From: Roseimicrobium gellanilyticum
Lineage (GTDB): Bacteria > Verrucomicrobiota > Verrucomicrobiia > Verrucomicrobiales > Verrucomicrobiaceae
Direction: 5' to 3'
Assembly (NCBI RefSeq): GCF_003315205.1
Contig: NZ_QNRR01000001.1
Coordinates: 248,001 to 312,000 of the forward strand
DNA length: 64,000 bases
Below the pieces are notes generated by a model, which saw nothing but the letters and a program-made list of their open reading frames with translations, was not told where the DNA came from and searched no databases. Both the position numbers and the translations under genes were made by a program. This document shows, one piece after another, positions 19,327 through 28,145 of this stretch (its first letter is position 1; each line of letters begins with the position of its first letter).

Positions 19327-21333
19327 ATGGCACGCACGGGTTTCGGCAAGAACATCTCGCGTGCGGGGCAGTATCTGGTCTACCTGCTGTTCCGCGCGGT
19401 GGAGGGTGTGCTTGGACTCATGCCACTGATGGCGTGTGCTTTTGTGGGCCGGGTATTTGGGCTGGTCGCGCATGCGTTCTTCCCCAGCTATCGCAAGCTG
19501 GCCCAGGCGAATTTGCGCATCGCGTTTGGCCGGGAGAAGGATGAGGCGTGGATCCGTGCTACCGCTCGCGAGCACTTCGCCTCCTTGGGGCAGAATTTCC
19601 TCTGTGGCCTGAAGCTGCCGCTGATGTCCCAGAAGGATGTCGAGTCTCGGGTCACGGTGGAGGGCATGCATCATGCGGATGCGGTGGCCGCGGCGGGGAA
19701 ACCACTGCTCTATGCCGTTTGCCATTTGAGTTGTTGGGAGCTCTTCACTCAAGTGCCTTCCCTGTTCACCAGTGGCCTTGTGAAGCCCGCCAGTGTTTTC
19801 CAGCCCCTGGGCAATGCCTTTCTGAACGAGCACGTGAAGCGCCGCCGGGAGAAACTGGGCTATACGCTCTTCGATCGCAGCCAGGGATTCAGCGGCCCCA
19901 TCCAGCACATGCGTGCCTACAAGGGAGCTATGGGCGTGCTGGTGGATCAGCATGCCGGGGACAAGGGCGTTTGGTGTCCGTTCTTTGATAGGCTGGCCAG
20001 CACCTCCAGCCTGGCCGCGCTCATGTCCTTGCGGGTGGAGACGCCGCTGGTACCCATCGCAATGTACAATGACGGCCTGGCGCGCTGGCGCATGGTCTGC
20101 TATCCGCCCGTCAACAGCGGGGAAAAGAAGACAACCGCGGAAGGCCTCACGGCGATGCTCAACATCGCGATCGAGATCGTCATCCGTCGTGCCCCGGAAA
20201 ACTGGTTCTGGGTGCACAACCGCTGGAAGACGCCGCAGCCGGACTTCCTGCTCGCCAAGTACCGCCGAGGTGTCGTGCTGCCAGTCGGGTATGACATCAA
20301 CCGGCTTCAAAAATTCAACCTGCTGGTACGCTCGCCGAACTGGCTGGGGGATGCCTGCATGACACTGCCGGCCATCCGCGCACTGAAGCGAGGTCGCCCG
20401 GACCTGCGCCTCACCATTCTCGCACCATCGAAACTCGCCGAACTCTGGAAGGCCATCCCGGAAGTTGATGACATCATCGGCAAGGAGAAGGGGGATGGCA
20501 TCCGTGATGTGGCCCGGAAGGTGCGTGAGCGTGGCGGCTACGATGCCGCCATCCTGTTCACGAACAGCACGCGCTCCACGCTGGAATTGTGGCATGCGGA
20601 CATCCCACGCCTGGTGGGTTATCGTGGTTCCCTTCGTTCCCGTTTGCTGCATCAGATCGTGCCCGAACCCAAGCAGGTGGGCCCGCCCGAGCACCATGCG
20701 GAGCGCTATCTGCGCCTCGCCGCGAACTGCGGCGCGAAGACGGAGGACTCATCTCTCTTCGATGTGCCTGGTGGGGTGGATGCCGGAGCGACAAAGACGA
20801 TTGGCATCTGTGCCGGCGCCGAGTACGGACCCGCGAAACGGTGGCCGCTGGAACGCTTTGCCGAGGTGGCACGGCGGCTCTCGGCCACATGGCCAGACGT
20901 GGAGTGGATCTTCTTTGGTGCGCCCAATGAAAAGGCGATGGGCGAGGAACTCAGCCGCCTGCTGACCGGGGTGAAGCACACCAACCTCGTCGGCAAGACG
21001 AGCCTGTCGGAGCTGATCGCTCAACTTCGTGCCTGCAGCCTCCTGCTTACCAACGACACTGGCACCATGCACCTGGCGGCTTCTCTCGGAGTGCCGACCG
21101 TAAGCATCTTTGGCAGCACGGAGCCGGTGCTGACGGGCCCATTGGGAGCGCAACATCGCGTGGTGCGCTACCACGTGCCGTGCAGTCCCTGCTTTCGCCG
21201 CGAGTGTCCCTTTGGTCACTATGATTGCATGACCAAGGTCACTCCGGAACGGGTGGAGCGTGTCATGCGAGAGGCGCTGCCGGAGTTTTCCCAAGCCCCT
21301 CAAATCCCGCCGCAGCCGCAGACGGTCATGTGA
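19327..21333 (+). CDS. LpxL-type lipid A acyltransferase fused to WaaF-type heptosyltransferase
   Basis: 668 aa fusion. Residues about 1-315 match the LpxL/HtrB acyltransferase family: an N-terminal membrane segment, the HxxxxE catalytic motif as HLSCWE (133-138), and DQHAGDKGVWCPFF. From about residue 328 (FNLLVRSPNWLGDACMTLPAI) to 640 the sequence is an ADP-heptose:LPS heptosyltransferase of glycosyltransferase family 9, with GAEYGPAKRWP and LTNDTGTMHLAASLGVP. In enterobacteria these are two proteins acting on lipid A and inner core at the cytoplasmic face of the inner membrane. ATG 19327 was chosen over TTG 19288 because residues before it are not family-like. Ends 8 bases inside a convergent gene. 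Confidence 0.93.
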   Translation: MARTGFGKNISRAGQYLVYLLFRAVEGVLGLMPLMACAFVGRVFGLVAHAFFPSYRKLAQANLRIAFGREKDEAWIRATAREHFASLGQNFLCGLKLPLMSQKDVESRVTVEGMHHADAVAAAGKPLLYAVCHLSCWELFTQVPSLFTSGLVKPASVFQPLGNAFLNEHVKRRREKLGYTLFDRSQGFSGPIQHMRAYKGAMGVLVDQHAGDKGVWCPFFDRLASTSSLAALMSLRVETPLVPIAMYNDGLARWRMVCYPPVNSGEKKTTAEGLTAMLNIAIEIVIRRAPENWFWVHNRWKTPQPDFLLAKYRRGVVLPVGYDINRLQKFNLLVRSPNWLGDACMTLPAIRALKRGRPDLRLTILAPSKLAELWKAIPEVDDIIGKEKGDGIRDVARKVRERGGYDAAILFTNSTRSTLELWHADIPRLVGYRGSLRSRLLHQIVPEPKQVGPPEHHAERYLRLAANCGAKTEDSSLFDVPGGVDAGATKTIGICAGAEYGPAKRWPLERFAEVARRLSATWPDVEWIFFGAPNEKAMGEELSRLLTGVKHTNLVGKTSLSELIAQLRACSLLLTNDTGTMHLAASLGVPTVSIFGSTEPVLTGPLGAQHRVVRYHVPCSPCFRRECPFGHYDCMTKVTPERVERVMREALPEFSQAPQIPPQPQTVM

Positions 21334-21820
21334 CCTTGGCTCGCGGTACGCTCTTCTTGATGTTGCGGTGGAAGACTTCCGCCTCCTTCATGTGCAGCCA
21401 GAGGGAAAAGGTGAAGGCCATCGCGCAGCCGGCCATAAGGAGGATGTTCAGCCAGGTGCCGAGTTTCCCGCCGCTGACCAGCGCGAGTACCGCCAGTCCG
21501 GCAGTGGTGTAGTAAACCCACATGGTGTCCTGGCGCAGTTTCGTCTGTTCCTTGATGAAAGGAGCCTGGGTGATCTCGCACCCTTGTAGAATGCGGGGCA
21601 TCGCCTTTTGGCGGAGTTCAGCTCCGTACACGGCGCTGCCGCAGGCCAGGAGGATGACCGCCAGTGCCACGATGCGGCATTTATCCTCGCGAAGGTACAG
21701 GCCGACCGCGAAGAACAGCAGGCCGAACAGCAGCCCGTAGACCGGGAGCTGTTCCAACAGCAGGTGCGCGTACTCGGCGTCACGCAGCCTTTGGAAAAGG
21801 ATGTTCAGGTTGGTCAGCAT
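21326..21820 (-). CDS. Four-helix membrane protein, unknown function
   Basis: 164 aa. Four predicted membrane helices: near residues 25-45, 50-72, 100-118 and 122-145, with a hydrophilic segment between helices 2 and 3 (LRQKAMPRILQGCEI). I do not recognise a family. It lies 35 bases downstream of ruvB on the same strand and so is probably co-transcribed with it. Its 3' end overlaps the end of the LpxL-WaaF gene by 8 bases in convergent orientation. The reading frame is intact and its hydrophobic pattern is regular, which makes it a real gene, but nothing assigns a role. Confidence 0.75.
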   Translation of the reverse strand: MLTNLNILFQRLRDAEYAHLLLEQLPVYGLLFGLLFFAVGLYLREDKCRIVALAVILLACGSAVYGAELRQKAMPRILQGCEITQAPFIKEQTKLRQDTMWVYYTTAGLAVLALVSGGKLGTWLNILLMAGCAMAFTFSLWLHMKEAEVFHRNIKKSVPRAKVT

Positions 21821-21855
21821 GCACGAAACGGAATGAGATCCCTCAACACGGGAGT

Positions 21856-22989
21856 TCAGCCAAAGAGCTCGCCTTGCGGATCGCGAGACGTGATGGGGAC
21901 GGGGAGGCCGAGTTTCTTGTAGGCTGCCGGCATGGCTACGCGGCCACGCGGGGTGCGTTTCACATAGCCCTGCATCACAAGGTAAGGCTCATGCACGTCC
22001 TCCAGCGTACTGGCGTCTTCATGCACAGCCACCGCCACGGAGTTCAGACCCACGGGGCCACCGTTGAATTTGTTGATGATGGCGTCGAGAATGCGCTTGT
22101 CCATCTCGTCGAGGCCGTCCTCGTCGATGTCCAGCATGGTCAGTGCGGCAGCGCCCACCTCGCCGGTGATGATGTTCTGGGCGCGTACTTGAGCGTAGTC
22201 CCGCACCCAGCGGAGGAGATGGTTTGCCACACGAGGGGTGCCACGGGAACGCCGGGCCACCTCTGCTGCACCCTCGGGGCGCATATCCACCTGCATGAGC
22301 CCGGCGGAGCGCATGAGGATGCCCTTCAGCTCGTCCACCGTGTAGTAGTCGAGCCGGTTCGGGATGCCGAAGCGTCCGCGCATGGGTGCCGTGAGCATGC
22401 CGGCACGGGTGGTGGCGCCCACCAGAGTGAAAGGCGGTAGGTCCAGCCGGATGGTGCGGGCCTTGGGTCCCTGGTCAATGATGATGTCCAGCCGGAAATC
22501 CTCCATGGCCGGGTAGAGGTATTCCTCAATGCTGGGATGCAGGCGGTGGATCTCATCAATGAAGAGGATGTCCCGCTCTTGAAGGTTCGTCAGGATGCCT
22601 GCGAGGTCCCCGGCGCGCTCAATCTGGGGGCCGCTGGCGCTGTGGAGCTTAGACCCCATGGCCGTGGCCAGGATATGGGCGAGGGTGGTCTTGCCCAAGC
22701 CAGGAGGTCCGCAGAGCAGCACGTGGGTGAGAGTCTCACCCCGCTGCCGGGCGGCCTCCACCATGAGCATGAGCCGCTCCTTAACCCGCTCTTGCCCGGC
22801 AAACTCGGAGAAGTCTGGCGGGCGCAGGGCCACATCGAACGGGGAGTCCGGTGTGGCAGCGGTCTGGTCGTAGAAATTCGAGCTCAAGGCGGTGAACTTG
22901 GATGCATCACTCCCGTGTCGCAAGCGGCACAAGAGCAGGCATGAAGGATGCTGCGATCGGGCCGCGATCAACCGTTCTGTACCCATCAT
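21856..22989 (-). CDS. ruvB: Holliday junction branch migration helicase RuvB
   Basis: AAA+ motor of the RuvABC complex that drives branch migration of Holliday junctions. Walker A is GPPGLGKTT, Walker B is [12 protein letters not shown], sensor 1 is LVGATTRAG, and the C-terminal winged helix ends in [20 protein letters not shown]. Start ATG 22989 (or 22986) gives the family-like beginning [11 protein letters not shown]; the frame stays open further upstream but that part lies in AT-rich promoter-like DNA. At 377 aa it is slightly longer than typical RuvB (about 340), because of some 30 extra residues between the first helix and the AAA+ core. ruvA and ruvC are not adjacent. Divergent from bamA. 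Confidence 0.95.
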   Translation of the reverse strand: MMGTERLIAARSQHPSCLLLCRLRHGSDASKFTALSSNFYDQTAATPDSPFDVALRPPDFSEFAGQERVKERLMLMVEAARQRGETLTHVLLCGPPGLGKTTLAHILATAMGSKLHSASGPQIERAGDLAGILTNLQERDILFIDEIHRLHPSIEEYLYPAMEDFRLDIIIDQGPKARTIRLDLPPFTLVGATTRAGMLTAPMRGRFGIPNRLDYYTVDELKGILMRSAGLMQVDMRPEGAAEVARRSRGTPRVANHLLRWVRDYAQVRAQNIITGEVGAAALTMLDIDEDGLDEMDKRILDAIINKFNGGPVGLNSVAVAVHEDASTLEDVHEPYLVMQGYVKRTPRGRVAMPAAYKKLGLPVPITSRDPQGELFG

Positions 22990-23144
22990 AACTCGTTCCA
23001 CGGTCCATGTAATAACAATTTTAGTAATGTTAACTATTTGCTTTGCCAGTGCTGGTGAAATCCTGTATTTCAAGCTTGACGATTCATGGCCACAGACGCC
23101 ATATGCCAGCCTCCCTACTCCCACCTGAAAACACACGGTTTGCC
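22990..23144. promoter_or_regulatory. Divergent ruvB/bamA promoter region
   Basis: 155 bases between two divergent starts with a clearly AT-rich core at about 23005-23042, unlike the GC-rich surroundings. A possible bamA promoter is TTGCCA (23043-23048) with TATTTC 17 bases on (23066-23071), which matches the -10 poorly. On the minus strand TAAAAT lies near 23010. I support the region as regulatory but not any exact hexamer. Confidence 0.4.
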
Positions 23145-25439
23145 ATGACATTTTCCAGACTCATTCACTTCACATTAGCGGTACTGATCGCCGGTACGTT
23201 TTCAGCCAGAAGTTTCGGGCAGGCTGAGGCTGCGCTTCCGGCAAAGAAAGTCGTCCGCAGCGTGCAGGTGATCTCCGCAGGCGGTGCTCAGATCGATGAG
23301 AACCGCATCAAGGCAAACATGGGCACGCGCGCAGGTGCACCCTTCGAAGAGGAAGTGGTAGAGCGGGACATCAAGAACCTCTATGCCACCGGGTTGGTGG
23401 AAAGCGTGGACATCACCACCCAGGATGCAGCGGGTGGCGTGAACGTGATTGTGAAGGTGACCGGTCGCGGTGCCATCGGGGAGGTGGCTTTCACCGGCAA
23501 TACCGTTTATGACGCTGACCGTCTCCGCAAGGAAGTGGAAGTGAAAATCAATGAGCCCGTGGAAGAGAGCAAGCTCTTCACCGGCGCGAACAAGATCCGC
23601 GAGTTGTACAACAAGAAGGGCTTCGCAGACGTGGGCGTGGAGTACAAGCTCGAGTCGCTTCCCACCGCCGGATTCGTCCGCGTGGTGTATCACATCAATG
23701 AAGGTTCCCGCGGCATCATCCATGACATCCGCTTCGAAGGCCTGACCGCCGTGAAGGAAAGCGCGCTGCGCTCCAAGCTGAAGCTCAAGGAAAAGCGCAT
23801 CTGGCACCTCTGGGGCAAGGCTGGCAAGCTCAACAACGATGACCTTCAGGAAGACATCCGCACCGTGGAGCGCGCCGTTCAGGACCGCGGCTATGTGTAT
23901 GCCAAGGTGGTGCAGGTCCGTCGCGAGCCCGTTGGCGGCGACAAGATCGACCTCGTGTACGTGGTGGATGAAGGCAAGCAGTACAGCGTTTCCGACGTGG
24001 CCATCGAAGGCAACACGGTCTTCACCTCGGATGAGCTCAATCCCGCTCTCATCATGGAAGGCGGCGCGGCCTACTCCGCGACGGACATCTCCGCTGACGA
24101 GAAGATGCTCAGCGAGTACTACGGCTCCCGTGGCTATGCTGATGCCCGCATCGACACCAGCGTGATTCCCGCCGGCGCGGATTCCGTGAAGATCCTCTAC
24201 CGCATCACGGAAGGCGAGAAGTCCTACATCCGGAAGATCAATATTGAAGGCAACACCAAGACGCAGGACCGCGTCATCCGTCGTGAGCTTGCCTTCGCCC
24301 CTGGTGAAGAGTTCAACACGGTCCGCATCGAGCGCAGCCGCAGCCGCCTTACCAACATGGGTTACTTCAGCGCGGTCGACTTCCGCAACAACCCGACCGG
24401 CACTCCTGGCTACAAGGACATCGACATCACCGTGACTGAGCAGTCCACCGGTTCCATCAACGTGGGCGCCGGCTTCAGCTCCATCGACAGCTTGGTGGGC
24501 TTCTTCTCCCTGACCCAGACGAACTTCGACATCACCAACTGGCCGAACTTCACCGGCGGTGGTGAGCGTTTCAACATCGACATCCGTGCCGGTGACAAGC
24601 GCCGCGACTTCAGCATCAGCTGGGTGCAGCCCTGGCTCTTTGGTCACCGTCTTTCCTTCGGTGTGGACCTCTTCTATCGCGACCTCTACTACCTGAGCGA
24701 CGTGTACGACCAGCGTGAATACGGTGCCTCGTTCAATCTGCGCAAGCCCATTGGCGAGCACGCCTATGTGGAAGGTGTCTTTACCTCCCGCCAGGTCGAG
24801 ATCATGGATGTGGATGACGATGCCTCCCAAATCATCAAGGATGAAGAGGGTGAGTATTTCCAGAACAAGATCGATTTCAGCCTCGTTCATGACACCCGTG
24901 ACTCCGTCTACCTGACCACCAAGGGTCACAAGGTGCAGCTCGGTGCCATGGTTTCCGCTGGCGGTGACGTGGATGCCTACGGCTTCAGCCTCGAAGGCGC
25001 GCAGTACTTCAGCCTGCCTTACAACATGATCTTCAGCCTCGAAGGTGCTCTCCGTGCGGTGGATGGCGACGATGTGCCCATCTTTGAGCGCCTCTTCCTC
25101 GGTGGCGCCAACAACCTGCGTGGCTTCGACTATCGTGATGTGGGTCCGAAGGATGAAAACGGCGAGCCAATCGGTGGCCTCACCTCCGCCTACATGTCTG
25201 CCGAACTTACCTTCCCCATCATCGAGAAGGTGCGTGGCGCTGTCTTCTATGACGTCGGCATGGTCAGTGGCGACAGCTACGACTGGGGTGGCGATGTGAA
25301 CTCCGACGTGGGTATCGGCCTTCGTCTCTACTTCCTGCCGACCGGCCCCATCCGTCTTGACTTCGGTATCCCGGTTCAGGCTGACGAAGACAACGACTCC
25401 AGCGGCCAGTTCAACTTCAATCTTGGCTATCGTTTCTAA
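23145..25439 (+). CDS. bamA: Outer membrane protein assembly factor BamA
   Basis: 764 aa. Inserts beta-barrel proteins into the outer membrane. ATG 23145 begins a signal peptide ([20 protein letters not shown]). Five POTRA domains follow (about residues 38-415), recognisable by repeated units such as [20 protein letters not shown] and [20 protein letters not shown]. The C-terminal half is a 16-strand barrel of the Omp85 family with the conserved loop-6 motif LRGFDYRD (about 658-665), and the protein ends in FNLGYRF with the terminal aromatic expected of barrel proteins. The skp gene follows after 53 bases, as in many Gram-negative bacteria. The four lipoproteins BamB-E are not here. Confidence 0.96.
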   Translation: MTFSRLIHFTLAVLIAGTFSARSFGQAEAALPAKKVVRSVQVISAGGAQIDENRIKANMGTRAGAPFEEEVVERDIKNLYATGLVESVDITTQDAAGGVNVIVKVTGRGAIGEVAFTGNTVYDADRLRKEVEVKINEPVEESKLFTGANKIRELYNKKGFADVGVEYKLESLPTAGFVRVVYHINEGSRGIIHDIRFEGLTAVKESALRSKLKLKEKRIWHLWGKAGKLNNDDLQEDIRTVERAVQDRGYVYAKVVQVRREPVGGDKIDLVYVVDEGKQYSVSDVAIEGNTVFTSDELNPALIMEGGAAYSATDISADEKMLSEYYGSRGYADARIDTSVIPAGADSVKILYRITEGEKSYIRKINIEGNTKTQDRVIRRELAFAPGEEFNTVRIERSRSRLTNMGYFSAVDFRNNPTGTPGYKDIDITVTEQSTGSINVGAGFSSIDSLVGFFSLTQTNFDITNWPNFTGGGERFNIDIRAGDKRRDFSISWVQPWLFGHRLSFGVDLFYRDLYYLSDVYDQREYGASFNLRKPIGEHAYVEGVFTSRQVEIMDVDDDASQIIKDEEGEYFQNKIDFSLVHDTRDSVYLTTKGHKVQLGAMVSAGGDVDAYGFSLEGAQYFSLPYNMIFSLEGALRAVDGDDVPIFERLFLGGANNLRGFDYRDVGPKDENGEPIGGLTSAYMSAELTFPIIEKVRGAVFYDVGMVSGDSYDWGGDVNSDVGIGLRLYFLPTGPIRLDFGIPVQADEDNDSSGQFNFNLGYRF

Positions 25440-25492
25440 TCTTCTGGAGACACTGGCCCATACCCCCAAGCTCCGTTCTCGTTCCATTCCTC

Positions 25493-26128
25493 ATGAAATA
25501 TCTCTCCGCGATTCTCGCCGCATTGTCCCTTACGGCTGCCACCCACGCTGCTGATCTCAAGATCGGCGTCGTGGACATGGGCCGCGTCCTTGATGAGTAC
25601 CACGAAACCGCAGCCGCCAAGAACTTGCTGGGCCAGAACAAGGCCCGCATGGACAGCGAAATGCAGGAGATGCTTGAGAAGCTGAAGAAGCTGGACGGCG
25701 AAGCCAAGCAGCTCATGAAGGAAGCCCGCGACCCGGTGCTGAGTGAGCAAATCCGCGCCAAGAAGGCCTCGGAATTTGAAGCCAAAGCCAACGAACTGCG
25801 TTCCCTCTCCGAGCAACTCGAAAAGGAGCGTCGCCGTCGTGAACAGCAGCTTCAGACCGAAGCTGGCCAGCAGCGCCAGAAAATCTATGGCAAGGTGGTC
25901 GGAGCGGTCGCCGAGAAGGCCAAGGCTGATGGCTATGACATGGTCTTCGACAAGTCCTCCGTGGGCGTGACTGGTTTCCCCGTGCTGCTTCATGCCAAGG
26001 AAGGCGTGATGCAGGACTTCACTTCCGAAGTGATTGTGCAGCTCAACAAGGACGCTCCTGCTGGCGCAGCCACGGCACCGGCTCCCGCTCCTGCTGAACC
26101 TGTGAAGGAAAAGAAGGGCAAGAAATAA
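25493..26128 (+). CDS. skp: Periplasmic chaperone Skp/OmpH
   Basis: 211 aa. Skp trimers hold unfolded outer-membrane proteins in the periplasm for BamA. The N-terminus is a signal peptide (MKYLSAILAALSLTAATHAA). The mature part starts with DLKIGVVDMGRVLDEYHETA, the usual Skp beginning, then a long charged coiled coil (about 40-145) forms the tentacles, and the fold returns with KADGYDMVFDKSS. The C-terminal 30 residues are Ala/Pro-rich with a lysine tail (VKEKKGKK), an addition to the usual Skp length. It lies directly downstream of bamA and upstream of lpxD, the classical arrangement, with a strong terminator after it. Confidence 0.94.
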   Translation: MKYLSAILAALSLTAATHAADLKIGVVDMGRVLDEYHETAAAKNLLGQNKARMDSEMQEMLEKLKKLDGEAKQLMKEARDPVLSEQIRAKKASEFEAKANELRSLSEQLEKERRRREQQLQTEAGQQRQKIYGKVVGAVAEKAKADGYDMVFDKSSVGVTGFPVLLHAKEGVMQDFTSEVIVQLNKDAPAGAATAPAPAPAEPVKEKKGKK

Positions 26129-26160
26129 GCAGTTCTCCTTCGGTAACTCCGATCGTTCTG

Positions 26161-26204
26161 AAATCCCTGCCTTGATGTTGCATTCAAGGCAGGGATTTGC
26201 ATTT
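26161..26204 (+). terminator. Strong Rho-independent terminator between skp and lpxD
   Basis: A perfect 15-bp stem: AAATCCCTGCCTTGA (26161-26175) pairs with TCAAGGCAGGGATTT (26184-26198), with an 8-base loop, followed by GCATTTT. It lies 32 bases after the skp stop and 15 bases before lpxD, so lpxD is either expressed by read-through or has a promoter overlapping the hairpin. Confidence 0.85.
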
Positions 26205-26219
26205 TCTCCCGGCCAACCC

Positions 26220-27305
26220 ATGAACACCTCACTCAACAAGATTGCCCTGCTCCTGGAAGGCGAAATCGCCGCCGGTGATCCGGATCTCGTCGTTACTGGT
26301 TTCAATTCCATCCAGGAGGCTGAGCCTGGTGAAATCACGTTCTTGGGGAATCCCCGCTATGCCGCCGCGCTGAAAAAGAGCAATGCCAGTGCGGTGATTG
26401 TCGACCGCCAGTTCACCGATGTGCCTCCTGCGATGGCGGTCATACGGGTGGACAATCCGACGCTGAAGTTCTCCACCATCATCCAGCGTTTCGGGCCGCC
26501 CAAGCAGACATTCGACCCTGGCGTGCATCCCACGGCGATCGTCAGCCCGAACGCGCAGTTGAACATGGACATGACCTATGTGGGGCCTCATGTGGTGATC
26601 GAGGAGGGTGCCATCATTGGCGATGGTTCCTTCATTCATGCCGGGGCGTACATCGGACGGAACACGCGTCTGGGCGCCAAATGCGTGATCCATGCGCACG
26701 CAGTGGTCAAGGAACGCTGCAAACTGGGCAATCGCGTGATCATTCATAGCGGTGCCATCATCGGCACGGATGGATTTGGCTACGAGTTCAGCGAAGGCAA
26801 ACATCTCAAGATCGATCAGGTGGGCATTGTCCAGCTCGACGATGATGTAGAGGTCGGTTCCTGCACCACGATTGATCGCGCGCGATTCGGGCGCACCTGG
26901 ATCGGTGAAGGTACCAAAATCGATAACTTGGTGCAGATTGCGCACAACTGCGTCATCGGAAAGCACTGCGTCATTGTCGCGCAGGTGGGCATCTCAGGCA
27001 GCACACGCCTTGGCAATTTCGTGACCATGGCCGGACAGGTGGGCGTGGCAGGCCACCTGACCATTGGCAATCAGGTGACTTTCCTCGCGAAGTCCGGTGT
27101 GACCAAAGACTATCCCACTCCCGGTGCCTACACCGGGTATCCTGCGAAGCCCCTCATTGAGGGCCGCCGCATGCTTACCTATCCCGCTCGTGTACCAGAA
27201 CTTCTGGATCGTGTGAAGGAACTCGAAGAGCGACTCGCGGCGCTCGATGGAAAGAAGCCGTCGAAGCGGAAAAAGAGCAAAGCAGACGCGAGTGCCGAGC
27301 AATGA
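26220..27305 (+). CDS. lpxD: UDP-3-O-(3-hydroxyacyl)glucosamine N-acyltransferase LpxD
   Basis: 361 aa. Third step of lipid A synthesis: adds an amide-linked 3-hydroxyacyl chain from ACP. The N-terminal uridine-binding domain includes GEITFLGNPRYAAALKKSNA, and the middle is a left-handed beta helix of hexapeptide repeats (about 105-320) with the family signature GTDGFGYEF and the block QIAHNCVIGKHCVIVAQVG. ATG 26220 was chosen because the longer open frame upstream (from 26172) lies inside the terminator hairpin. The C-terminus carries a lysine-rich tail (KKPSKRKKSK) beyond the usual end. Neighbours bamA and skp fit. Confidence 0.95.
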   Translation: MNTSLNKIALLLEGEIAAGDPDLVVTGFNSIQEAEPGEITFLGNPRYAAALKKSNASAVIVDRQFTDVPPAMAVIRVDNPTLKFSTIIQRFGPPKQTFDPGVHPTAIVSPNAQLNMDMTYVGPHVVIEEGAIIGDGSFIHAGAYIGRNTRLGAKCVIHAHAVVKERCKLGNRVIIHSGAIIGTDGFGYEFSEGKHLKIDQVGIVQLDDDVEVGSCTTIDRARFGRTWIGEGTKIDNLVQIAHNCVIGKHCVIVAQVGISGSTRLGNFVTMAGQVGVAGHLTIGNQVTFLAKSGVTKDYPTPGAYTGYPAKPLIEGRRMLTYPARVPELLDRVKELEERLAALDGKKPSKRKKSKADASAEQ

Positions 27306-27334
27306 TGCTCGGGTGTCCGGGGGGCACGTGTTGC

Positions 27335-28126
27335 TCAGGGGTTCTTCTTCAACAGCATGAAGAACCCTGTGAACTCATAACCACTGCGGTCCAGGCGATC
27401 CTTCCGTAGCAGACGGCGACCTGACAGCGGTTCGCCGACGATGTAGTGCTCCGGCGTTTCCCCGATGATGGCGATGAAGTGCCCGGCGCGTGCGCCCAGA
27501 CGCACACCGGCAATGGCCGGGTAGAGCAGGTCAGAGGATCCCGGAGCACGCAAAACATAGGAACAATCAATGCCGCGGCGCTGGAGGGCGTGGTTCAGAT
27601 ACCAGTTCTCCGTGCCGCTGCTCGTGGTGAAGGCTTCGGTGGCGAGTTCCTTTTCCGTCACTTCGATACCCATCGACTTCAGGAGCGTGGCAGCGCTGGC
27701 CGGCCCACATGTGGAAGTAGTGCTCTGCATGCACACACCATCCTTCCATTTCTCATGAAGCTGGTCCTTCCGAAGCGGGCTGATGAGCTGCTTGAGGTAA
27801 GGAACAGACAGCCAGAGCAAGAAGAAACAGGAAACGAAACCGAGCGACCCTGCGAAGCGCCTGGGCAGATGCCAGTGGAACCATCCCACGAGCAGCCCGC
27901 CCAAGGCAGCCAGCAGTTCCGCGCCGGGAACTGCACGCAACTGGTAGAGCCAGATCGGTTCGTCCCAAAGACGTGCATAATACAGCCCGTAAACCGCGCA
28001 CGGAATGGCCAGCACCATGAGCGGTGCCGCCATCCACCATTGCCCGGGAAACTTTCGCGCCAGCCACGATCCACACCAGCAGCAGGCCGCGCCCAGGATG
28101 TACACACCGAATTGCAGGACGTTCAT
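27335..28126 (-). CDS. Membrane protein with C39-like cysteine peptidase domain
   Basis: 263 aa. The first 115 residues hold about four hydrophobic helices. The C-terminal half resembles the C39 (double-glycine leader) peptidase fold: nucleophile in QSTTSTCGPASAATLL (Cys140), histidine in GHFIAIIG (His216), and an acidic residue in HYIVGEP (Glu232, where Asp is usual). Unlike classic C39 proteins it carries no ABC transporter. The active site would face the membrane or periplasm. It lies 19 bases downstream of a DUF5009-type acyltransferase on the same strand, so the two form an operon. The substrate is unknown; a bacteriocin role is not supported because no precursor peptide is seen nearby. 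Confidence 0.8.
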   Translation of the reverse strand: MNVLQFGVYILGAACCWCGSWLARKFPGQWWMAAPLMVLAIPCAVYGLYYARLWDEPIWLYQLRAVPGAELLAALGGLLVGWFHWHLPRRFAGSLGFVSCFFLLWLSVPYLKQLISPLRKDQLHEKWKDGVCMQSTTSTCGPASAATLLKSMGIEVTEKELATEAFTTSSGTENWYLNHALQRRGIDCSYVLRAPGSSDLLYPAIAGVRLGARAGHFIAIIGETPEHYIVGEPLSGRRLLRKDRLDRSGYEFTGFFMLLKKNP

Positions 28127-28145
28127 GAGTCAGTCACTCCATCAC

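Noticed and set aside
23202-25487. A 761-codon open frame on the minus strand covering almost all of bamA
   Set aside because: It is the mirror of a strongly biased coding strand. Its translation is low-complexity (many His, Val, Ala, Asp), it matches no family, and bamA on the other strand is certain.
27335-28126. Bacteriocin processing and export locus at the C39-like gene
   Set aside because: There is no ABC transporter domain, no double-glycine precursor peptide and no immunity gene nearby.
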